From Sipunculus nudus (Eukaryota > Annelida > Sipuncula > Golfingiida > Sipunculidae), in NCBI GenBank assembly GCA_026874595.1, contig CM049306.1, positions 61,014,019 through 61,078,018 of the forward strand: a stretch of 64,000 nt of DNA, in the 5' to 3' direction. Each line of letters begins with the position of its first letter. The stretch's first letter is position 1. Below are positions 26,401 through 38,400 of this stretch, piece after piece. A program made the translations under genes and the position numbers. The notes beneath the pieces were generated by a model. That model was not told the DNA's origin, did no database searches, and saw only the letters and a list, made by a program, of their open reading frames with translations.

Positions 26401-29400
26401 TCTTTCAGCTTTCTAAACTAAAAAGCTGAAATCCTTATGTGTGCATGATATGAAAATTATATCAACAGTGCTCTCAGGAAACAAACGTGCCATGGTCACA
26501 GTTGGGCAAAATTTAAGGTACTAATTTTATATTTAAACTAATAACTTATAAAATTTGAAAAATTCAGAACTAATTTTGGGTATTCAATTGAATGTTGATT
26601 AAATAATGTTACATCCCTGACAATAAAATCTCTAGCTTCAGCAATGCCCTTGTTAAGGGAGTAAATATATTTCTTGATTTTTTACAAAGTGCATTATGTT
26701 TGGGCCCATAACTTAAAAAAAATACACAATACTGACATCATTTCTGGCATGTGCATAGCGAATGTATAGAAAAATATGTATATTATATATGATCAAAGTC
26801 AGATCAGTGGTTTTGATATTAGGCAGTCTTAAAAAGTAACAATGAGTTTTTAATGGAAAAATGAAGTTTTTCATTGATATCTCGAAGGAATTAAGTCCTA
26901 GTGACCAAATTCTTGGCATGGTAGGGGATTTTGGAGAAATCTAACTGTATGCCAAATTTAAGGAACTTAGAGCTGAAGCTCAGGAGCTGAGCTCTAGCAA
27001 ACTGCATAACACTAGCAATATGTGACATGGTGCTTGAAAACTTGAATAAAATCTACAGTTTTTGATCAACTGGTTTCAAATTTTTGGTGTTAACAGTTGA
27101 AATGCTAACAAAAACATGCTGTGAAAATTAAATCCACAGCAGTTAAAGCAAAAAAACGTGCCATGGTCAAAGTTGGGCAAAATTTAAGGTACCAATTTTT
27201 TATTTTTGCTAATATTTTAAAAAATTTAAAAGACTTGATCTAGTTTTGGGTATACAATTTAATTTTGATTAATAAAAGTAATATTACTGGAAAAAAAGTG
27301 CTTAGCTTTAACAAGTTTTGTGTTAAGTGATAAAATTTCTTTCCTGATTATTTACAAAATGCATTATGTTTGGGCCCATAACTTTTTTAAATTATACAAT
27401 ACAGACCTAATTTCTGGCATGTACATAGGAATTATATAGAGGATTATTTATAGGAAATATGAGGGAAAACAGATGAGTGGTTTTGATATTAGGCAGTCAT
27501 GAAGTGTGAAAATATGTTTTTAATAAAAAAACTGAGGTTTTTCCTTAATTTCTCAAAGGAATGAAATTCGCAAAGACCCAGTTTTCAGCTTGGTAGGAGA
27601 TCTTGGGGACATCTAACATTATGCTGAATTTTGGATTCCTAGGTCTTACGGTTTCAAAACGTGCCACATCTACGGACGGACGGACGGACTGACGGACGGA
27701 CAGACGGACGGACGACGGACAATGGACCACGACTATAGCTCAGATGACTTATAGTCAGCTGAGCTAAAAATCCTCCAACAAAAACCTTATAAGGAAACCC
27801 TTTAGAACAGAGACTGGACAAATCGTTTGGCATTCAACAAAATTTCTGACGACTCACCTCCTTTCTGTGCAAGCTTCACAGTTACAGATTCAAAAAAAAA
27901 TTTCTGATGACTCACCTCCTTTCTGTGCAAGCTTCACAGTTACAGACAGCAGCACCAGAGGGCTCTGCCTCTGCAGGATCCATTTCTGGAAAGAAAGGTG
28001 GCTCCATTCCCAAATCAGGCTCCTGCAAAATTAAAGTTTTCCAGTTATGAACTACCATTAATACACAAAACTGTGAATATGTACATGTGTGACCAAATAT
28101 TTAAGAAATGCTGTCATTTGACAAAACTTGAAAAGGATATGACTATAACACTAAGGTTTAAAGGGCCAGCAAAAATTCAAGGAACGAGTTAAGAGTCCCA
28201 CCATTTGTAGTCACATTTCGTCTTGTCCCCCCCCCTCCCCGAGTACATACAGAAACATACACGTACTCACCAGAACTTTTTTATCTTCTTCTTCCACTGT
28301 CTTCTTACAATCAGCACAAACATAAAGCTACAAAATATTGCAATGATGAAATTATCAGGATGCACTGTCTATATTGTATAAACATGCCAATAAAATACCC
28401 ACAGACTTGTTTATTTATCCTGTAATCCTATCTATTTAAACTTACTGAGCTTTATGTCCTGTTGATGGTGACATCAGTTCAGAAACAAGGCAAAAAGATT
28501 ATGGTTCTTTGCTTGTTTTTTTTTCTTTACTTGTTTTATCATTGCTTGTTTATTTCATTGCTCCTGACAAGAACTAAAAAGAATTTATTGTCCAAAAAGA
28601 TTTATCTACAGATGATGAAAAACACTGGTACAAACCTGGGGAAAGCCACCTCCTTCTTTCCCATCTCCTTCATCCCCTGCTAAAAGACACACATAACTGG
28701 TTAGAAAAAGGTGGTTGCACAGTCACAAAATTTCACATTAAATGTAGAAATCACAATTGATTTATGGACAGTCTTGATGGACACATTAGCTGCATCAGCT
28801 AGTGACTGGTGCCTACTTGCATTAGCTGCATCCACTAGTACCCACTTATATTAGCTGCATCAAACAGTGCCCACTCACATTCACTGGATCAAATAATCCC
28901 CTATTCACATTAGCTGGATCAAACAGTGCCCACCTTACCCACTTAAAATTTGCTTAATCAAATATTGCCCACTAAGATCTAAATACGAATTTAAAACCAC
29001 TCTGACTTATAAATTCGTAGAATGTTTATAAAATTGTTTTTGTCAGTCACAGACTAATCTGTGGAAAAAGAACAGAAAAGAGCTAGCAAATGCCCTATAA
29101 ATGTGAAGTCATAATAAGAAAGCACACCCCTTCAGTGTACAATTATCAATTTTCCTTATCTTTATTGGCCAAAACTTGGCACCAGCCCTCTTAGTTACCA
29201 TCCAGTTGATCAATCCCAGTTCCCATTCTCGAGGAAATATGATGAGACTGGCTTATGACCGGGGAGGTGACCAATTAGACATACAATGTCTATGATACAA
29301 AGTTAAATCACAAAAACAGATCACTGGGAATTGATATGTTTCATAAAATAATCTATCCCAGGAATGATTCAGACTGAGGAATGGGTATGATTTAATCATG

Positions 29401-32400
29401 AAACAATCAATTTTTCAGTTTGCAATCTCTGTTTCATTACCAGCTGCTAATGACTTATGTAATGTAACTTACATAATGTAACTTATGTTTGACAAGCTAA
29501 ATCCCTCAAATAAAAATTAAAAATATACTGGACATAAATATTGTAGGAAATAAACAAAAAATCAATTTGATAATCAAAGGGGTTAGAATTGGCAAGAAAG
29601 AGTAGAGCATCAACCTCAGTGTTTATTACATGGTAACAAGATGGTAACTAAACCTCTCTCATGCATCCTGCTGTTAACATATAAAGGCTCTATTTTAATA
29701 ACATTAGTCTATGTGATAAACATATTGCATGTACTTCATTAATAAATCATTCATAACATTAAACCAAATACTGATCAGTACATGACACCAACCTTGATCC
29801 CCAGCCTCAGACTTGGGAGCATCAGGATTTTCACATCGACACAGCAGACACCGCTCCCTGCCCAGGTACGGCAGCGGACCTCCTTTAGCGAGCTTTGAAG
29901 GATGGTGTTCCACTCCATCTTCCTCATCCATCAACCGCTCCAGCTCCTCAATATCCTTGGCCTGGAAAACATAAGGTTGAAACCTTTAGAAACCTTGTCA
30001 AGGTCAAAATCTTGAATAACCTCAAAAAGTATCTAAAGTGGAGCATTCCCTAGCATGGGAGTATAATTAGACTGGGTGTCTTAAACAGTGAAAATCAGAA
30101 GGTCAGTTCTGTGACCTTGACTCTAACACTCTGACCTCTAAGTTGACAGGCTTCTTCATCTTTCAGTATGTGGGCGATATTTAAAAGAAAATTTAATTTA
30201 AAATGCTTCCACAAACTTCATCTAGAAGTGGATCCTAAGCCTTAACCTTTGACCCCATGATCTCACAATCTATAGGGTTCTTCCTGTGTGGGTGGGTGAG
30301 CCACATATCAAAGACAGAAGGTTTGGGGTTAAAGCTGTTGCTTAAAATGGGCCCACTAGCTTTTGCAAGAAGTGGGTCCTGTGGCCTTGACCTTTGACCA
30401 AATGACCTCAACACTGATAGGTTTCTCTGTGTGGATGAATGAGTGATACCTGCAAGATGAAAGGTTTTGATCAAAAGGTTTGGCTTTAAATGGGTGCACA
30501 AGTTTTTTCAAGAAGTGGGCCCTGTGGCTGTGACCTTTGACCCCATGACCTAAAATCGAAAAGTATCTGCATCAATAGGTGGGTGACCCATATTTGCAAG
30601 ATAAAAGGTTTTGGTCAAAAGTTTGGCTTAAAATGGGTCCACAAGTTTTTTCAAAAAGTGGGCCATGTGGCCTTGACCTCTGACCCCATGACCTGAAAAT
30701 TCAAGGGACATAATCAGGAGCAATATTATTCCTATTCTTTCAGACTATCAGTTCAGTTTTGCTTTATACAAAAGTTTCCAGCGAAACCATTCCCACACAC
30801 AGTCACATTTCCTCTCAGCAACTGTTTAACACCTTGTTATAGCCCTGCGTGTTGGTAAACAGTCTGTTTACAATAACAAGACTGCATGATCAGAGGTCCG
30901 ATTAAGAGGTGCAACACGCGGTGTTTCAGCCAGCAAGAAAATGTATTACAGTTTTTAAGCCAAGTCAGTCAGGGCATCTCCTGATTGGAACGTGTTATGG
31001 CTCCGCGCAGCACATGGCCAGACACACTATGTTTATGTTGACACCTGCGATACCGCCTGGTTCACTGTTTTTAAAACTCGTTTACAGGAGTAAGCAAACA
31101 GTTTCAAGGCAATATTCTGGCAGGTACAGATTTATTTTAAAGGGAAGAAGCTATTTTTCGTGTTTACTCAACATTCTTTATAGGTGATTGGGTCCCTTTA
31201 ATAGGCTTCTCCATTCATGGATTGGTGAGTGATACCTGCAAGTTGAAAGGTTTTGGTCAAAAGGTTTGGCATAAAAATGGGTCCACAAGTTTTTTCAAGA
31301 AGTGGGACCTGTGGCCTTGACCCCTTGTCCTCAAAATTGAAAGGGTTCTTCATCCATGGGTGGGTGAGCCATATGTGCAAAATGAAAGGTTTTGGTCAAA
31401 TGGTTTGACTTTAAATAGGTCCACAATTTTTTTTTCAAGAAGTTGGCCCTGTGGCTGTGACCTTTGACCCTGTGACCTCAAAATCGATAGGGTTCTTTAT
31501 TTCAATGGGTGGCTGAGATGAATTGAAAGGTTTTGGTCAAACTGTTTGGCTTGAAATTAATCCACAAGCCAATTCCAGATAGACTGACAGATGCACAAAC
31601 TGAGGCATTACTATATCCCTTTTGCAAGGCGTTGTGAGGGGATAATAGGGTCAAAATCTTAAGTAACCTCTACAAGTGTCAACCAGGGACCTATGGGTCA
31701 CGTCTCTCAGCTGAATTTTGGAAAATTAAGCAAATGCAAAATAAACTTATTTCTTTCAGTTTTTCATATAAATTAGCATTTGAAGCTAAGAGGAAATGGC
31801 AATGCTCAAATGAAACCCTGTACAGTATAGAATAATGGACATAAGCCAAAATAAAATAATAAACATTAATTTATAAACTGAAATAAAATGCTGTAAAAAA
31901 AGGGTCTGCAGGATCTGATGAAACACTCCATGATGAATGCGCATGCAAAGAATTATGGTGATGAATAGATTATGTGTTCAGAATCTGGAGGTTCTGTATC
32001 AAGTTTTTAATTATACTGAGGGGTACTTACAAGCCCTATAGCTCAAAGGATATGGGTCACAGAGACCTAATTTTCAGGTTTCCAAGGAGATTTTGCACGG
32101 ACCTCCAAGGATGTCCAGTTAGAAGATTCCAAGACTGTGGTCCAGTGGTTAAGATTTGTGCCCTGTTAAGTGACAGACAGACAGATGGACAAAAGAAAAA
32201 AGAGTGATAGCTATAGCTCAGATGACTATCAGTCAACTGAGCTAAAAACTTGTTGTGCTCCAAAAACATATATTGGCCAACCAAAAACACAAGGGGTAAA
32301 AATATTCTCAAAACAATGAATCTAGATTTCAACAGATCTGACCTATAAGGGAAAGAGACAGAAGAATATTAGCCAGATGACTGTGGCAACACATCTGAAT

Positions 32401-35400
32401 GTTGGAGCTGGCCTATTCTCAATACAGGGAGTCTGCTGTAAGAATCACAATTTACTCAAACTGAGTCAATAGTAATAACATTATCAGCCCTAACTGGTGA
32501 ATGTCACTGACAGCATGAATACCTGCATGAAGACGTCACTGATGATACCAGCATCTACAGGCACCAGTTGTGCTATTAACACATACAGTCTGCTGTGTAA
32601 ATAGTGATACCAGAAATGACTCTCACACACTGCCCATCAGCAGTGACACTGACTTGAAGCTGCTTGGCCAGTCAGTGATAATATCAGCAGCTGATGTGAT
32701 ATTACAAGGCCTATCAGCAGTGACACCACCTTGAAGATTCTTGGCTGGTCCTGTTGCAAAGGCTTGACAGTCTGAATCTGTGTTCATGAAATGTACATCT
32801 TTGATAATTCAGCTGTTTGGAGAAATTAAATTATTTGTTTCAAATGTTAGGAATTAACAGAAAAAAAATGAAATGCTATTGTAGTGCATGCAAAATCTAT
32901 GTTTTGCTACAGAAATGTCAAGACTTGGCAATCCAGGATCTGCAGCAGTACCAATGCTCAAAACAACCCATGCCATTCTTCATGATTCTTGAGATATCTG
33001 TTTTGTGTAATATTCTAACAAAATGGACTGATTTCAGGGCAAGATCTTTTACTGTCAACATTAGGTTGTCAAAAGATGGAAGCAGTCACTGGGGAATACA
33101 GCTCAATATAACCTGTCATATGGCCAGGCAACAAGTAAAGACAGAAGCCAACTGCTGGCTCACCAGGTTCTAAATAAGTGTTCTCTTCACTTTACTGGGT
33201 CCACATGTAAGCTCCCACAGGCAAGTTATTTATCAAGTTATTTACTGAGCATTGTTATAAACACCTTGCTCTCTATCCCTGGAAGCACTTTCTTCCCTAA
33301 GGCCCAGATATTATACAGTATATGACTTAACCAACTGCTAACATTTTTTTTTTTCACTTGTATCATCATAATGGAAAATTTACATATTTTATTTAGATGC
33401 AACAACAGTCATATCCTTTCAACAGGGTAATATAATCAGCTGAACCTAAACATGGGTGACACAACTTAATAATTTGTGTAAGCCAGCTTTTCATGCACAA
33501 GGTCTTGGCATTGTAAACTAGGGACCCATGGGTCACCCCACTCACCTGAATTTGACTATGACATATATTTATCAAATCCTGCATACAAAAAAGCTGAGTT
33601 TTCGTTTACAAATAACAATGCTGCACTGTGTATCCTAATGCTACTTTGGCAATATTTTTAATTAGCCTGTCCTCCATGTATAGACTCCTTTCAGTTTCAC
33701 TAAGTTCCCAAGACGTAAAGTTGCTTAGGCACCTAAAATGGTTATACATGTCGAGACATGAATAAGGAATATGTTTGTTTCTATCCCAATATTTTGTAAT
33801 TTTTTTTTCAGTTTTTAGAATATTTGTATAAATAAACAAGGGACCCATGGGTCACAGCGCTCAGCAGAACTTTGGAAAAATTTTAGCAAATCCAAAATGA
33901 ACTTTTTTTTGTATATACATTAGCATTTGAAAAGCTAAAAGGAGATTGCCCTCTTATATGGTGTTTTCAAATATTAATTATAAATATGCCAAACTTATTC
34001 TGTGCACTTTTATGGACTATATCAAGGATGCAGGAGTCTCTTAGGAAAGCAGAGAGAGCTACACTGAATGACCTCCAGTGACCAAAGTTGTTTGCTGACA
34101 ATGGAAGTGAACACAATAAGAGTCTACAAAAAATTCAATAACTAGCCTAAATAATTTTTTAGCTTTTATTTTTAGATAAAACCATTTTATATGTGTACAT
34201 GCTGTGAAATTGAATCCACAGTACTTATATGAAATAATGTGCCATGCTCAAAGTTGTGCTAAATTTAAGGTATTGATTTTATAATTATGCTAATAACTTA
34301 AAAAAAATTACAAAATTCTGATCTGAATCTGCTATATAATTAAATTTTTATGAAAAAAAAGATATATCCTGGGTAAGAAAAGCCTCAAGATTACACTATT
34401 ATCTTGTTAGGCGAGTAAATATATTTCTTGTTCTTTTTTTTTACAAAGTGCATTATGTTTGAGCCCAAAACTTCAACAATTTATGCAATATTGACCTAAT
34501 TAACAACATGTACAAAGGAATTATATGCAGGAATGGTTATATGAACCATGAATATATTAACACTAGTGGTTTTCATAGTTGGCAGTTTTGAAGTGTAAGG
34601 CCAAAAAAAATAAAAGGTATGGTTCTCAGGCACCGCCCGCGTCAATTTTAATCCCCTGCATTAAAAATTTTTATTTTGATTTTCAACAGAAACTTACCAA
34701 TTTTGAACTGCAGCCACTCGGACATTTATTTCAAGAAGATAGAATCATACAATTTTGATTAAATTTTCTTTGTTATGTAGTGTTTTTACGTGTTTAGCAA
34801 AATAAATCTGTTAGTATCACGCTTTTCCCTTATCATTTGCATTTTTATCGAAACATACAAAAAAATTAAAAATAAAAAAACCTACCGCCCGCAATGATTT
34901 CTGAAAAAAAGTGCCTGAGAACCAAAACTTATTTTTTTTTGGCCTAACAATAGGTTTTTACTGGAAAAAGGAGGTTTCCCCTTAATTTCTCAAAGGAACA
35001 AAGTTACAGTGTCTCAGTTTTTGGTTTGGTAGAAGAACTAACTAACTAGATTTTTGGACCAATCATTGCATCCCTTATTGAGATATTTAAGATTTTGTTT
35101 GATTTTTACCAATATTGAAATATTCAAGGTTAAGGCCACTCTCATAAGAAAAATCATGACCCAATTTAAATATACCTCATCCCATCATCCATATCTATGT
35201 ATATGCATAATAATGAAGAAATCTGTCCATTAGTTTTTGACCAATAATGCTCACAGTATTGTCAAGTGACAATGGAGTATTAAAAGGCGCAAAAGCAAGG
35301 AAAGGATAATAGGTGCCGCCTCCAATTTTAGGTACATAAAGTTCTTCAGTCATCTTGATTTTTGGATCAATCCATGCAAGATTTCTTGAGATATTTTAGA

Positions 35401-38400
35401 ATTTGTTAATTTTTTCCCAAAAATGGACCTATTCGAGGTCAAGGTAACTCTTCTAGTAAAGGTCATGACCCCATTTGAAATAGGCTTCGTCCTCACATCC
35501 ATATCTATTCACAAGTCAAAGTTTGGTAAAGATCTGTGAAATATTTTTTTTAGAGATATCACGTAAACAAGATTTATTTGTGGCAGAGGCGGCGGGACCA
35601 ACATTAAACCATAGTATTCCCAGACTTAGTCTGGGTATACAATGATAGCTGATGTTTTTTGTGACCCTACATGCAAACATGCAAGGCGAGGCAGTTGAGA
35701 AAAGCTAGAGGATAATGGAGGTCATATGACCAAGAATCTGGTGCAAATATATCAAGATGAACCATTGGGTGCCCGAACAGAGGTCAGAGAGGTCATAGCT
35801 GGCTCAGATCAATTTGTGAATGGTCCATGAGGGGTTGCACAGCTTGCACTTCAGTCATTTGACCAGATGACATGATCTCACAAGCTTCAGGTACCCTCAC
35901 TTTTATCCAACTGCATCATCCATTGTTTTGATGTATGTCACTGGAGTGTCAGTCTCTTCTTTCTGACACTGCACCCTATTACCCTAACTGACAATTGCCA
36001 GTATTAGTGTTGGGACGATATGGGTTTTTTGATATCATGATAATTATTCAAATTTTATCGCGATATACCGTGATATCGCGATATTTTTAATTATATATAG
36101 TGGCATTAATAAGCCATCAATAATGATATTTATAACAACCGCCTTTAAAGTCTTGACTTTATACAAGGGGTTAAGTATTAATATCATTTATACCTATTGG
36201 CCAGTACCACAGATTGACTCATTAAGTGATGTAAGTTGCATGAAGGTCCTGCAGGTGTGCAAGCTTGAGGCGCGGGAAGTCCTGCCCCCATCGTTGAATC
36301 ACGCTTGTCAGAACTTTCCATCAGTTTCCTATAGCTACATAAAAGCCGGAGAATCCCGGCGAATTTTCGGAGAGCGTGTCATACCAATCATGGCTAAATA
36401 TACCATCCCAATTGTATATGGCAAAATATGCAACCCGTATGGAATGTTCGATTCAGTGGTGACACTTTTATGTTGACATTTTCGTTCCATGCAATAAAAG
36501 CATAAACATGTGTATTTATTGCTCTTTCATTATAATGTTATTTTCTCCCGGATTTCTCAAGCTTTTGTCCTCTGATTCATCCTGCTACTTTCGGACATTT
36601 CCGACTAATCCCGAAGTCTGTAAGCACACGGTTCCACCCATACGCGTGTATTCAAATACATGTGGTTTATAAAAATAAATGTGATTCTTTGAAATAAATT
36701 TATTTTGAACTTCAAGGGCTTGCTTGTGAACCAAAATCGTGAACAAATATTGATATCGTGATATCGAGATAATAGGAAAGTTGACGGTATGATAACCGTA
36801 GCTGTCAGATATCGTGATAATACCGTATACCGGTAACCGTCCCAACCCTAGCCAGTATACCTTACAAACATATGTTCATGCTGACTGACCTTCTTGGATG
36901 AATTTGAGGTTAAATATCCAATTTTTTAAACTAGTCTTTTCTGCAGCAACATCTTACATGATGAAATGTACAAGGCAAGACACAATGGTGCAGTCATAAT
37001 AGACGTTACGCACAAAGAGGCACCCATATTCATGGGACCAATGATCAAGAGCTGCTGACCCTTGTCAGGGATGTGCTCAGAATAATTTGAGTGCCGGGCA
37101 GGCCGTGCACGTGAAATATTGGGGAGGGGGGGGGGGGGGGGGGGTGCATGGGATATTTAAACTTTTTTTCTAGACGTGAATTGTGATATTTCAGTTTCAT
37201 GAACAAATTATTAGTAATACTATTAAGTATTATTAATTTCCAAAATGCCGACAGCAATTTGGCCACTGAGAGCAAATTAGATTGTAAAACACAGTCACGG
37301 CATTGTGAATTCATCTGTCAGTTCAGATTCTGTCAGTCAGGATTTGTTGCAGATTATTTCCATATCATATGGATATAAGAAGGGACCGTATTCAGTTTCA
37401 CATGCTTAAAATCTGATACCAAACATCATATTCCATTCCTACAGCAGTTTGGCCTCATCAGGAATTGTGACCTTTCAAATATATTTGAATATTCACGCTG
37501 ATCATCAATGACAGTCAATCAAAAACATTGTTTGGCGCATCATGTGATTTCATAGAAGCTGATATGAGCATTAATCTTTTATACAGATACAAGGTGGTGC
37601 TACCATAGCAACTACTTTCACAACTTTCATACCAAATTTTATTCAATGACATTTACTCAATACGGCACATTGTGAAAGAGTACCTTCTATTAAATTATTC
37701 ATTTAAGGTGCCACTGGATGTCATCTAACATGGCAGACATAGTGACATATACCCAGATATATCCGACAGGGTCACTGTCAGTGACTAATGGCAATACAGG
37801 TAAAACACCGCAAGATAAACTTACATGTGTGAATTTTTGTTCATGGCATAAGCAATTTTAAAATGTTACTATCGAGCAGGCACTGACACATTCCAGTCAA
37901 GTACCAGGTGGCAGGAAAGACAGCCAGGCGCACCCACCCACAATGCCCGGCGTCAGCACATCCCTGCCCTGTGTACAATAAGGTTCAAATTCACCTCATG
38001 CACACGCTTCTTTTGTTATGTCATGACCATAACCCTGAAGGATAAACGATGGTCACTTGTTAGGGATGCCATGAACCACGGATGTAAATTCGAGACATGT
38101 CAACCAGGCAGTGAGGTGAATTTAATATTTATACCATAAGTAGGCGAGGTACCAAAAATTTACACAAATTCTTCTTTTTGCTGTAAGTGCAAAATTTGTT
38201 TGGCAAGTTATCTGGAGATAATGGCAAAAAATCTGGTGAACCGGTAGCTACAGGCCTGTAATGCAAAGAATTCTTATTCAATTGTCCTTGTTTGCGTTAC
38301 AGCTCCTAAGGAAAAGAGTTTGCCCTATAAACCTTGGTCAGAACTGACCAAAGTAGTTGAGACCACGATATATGCCGTTCAGCACGAGACATGCAATAAC

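Noticed and set aside
32817-33173. 118-codon frame in intron 1
   Set aside because: No domain recognised, it lies in sequence with eroded repeats, and no phase-compatible splice sites link it to exons 1 or 2.
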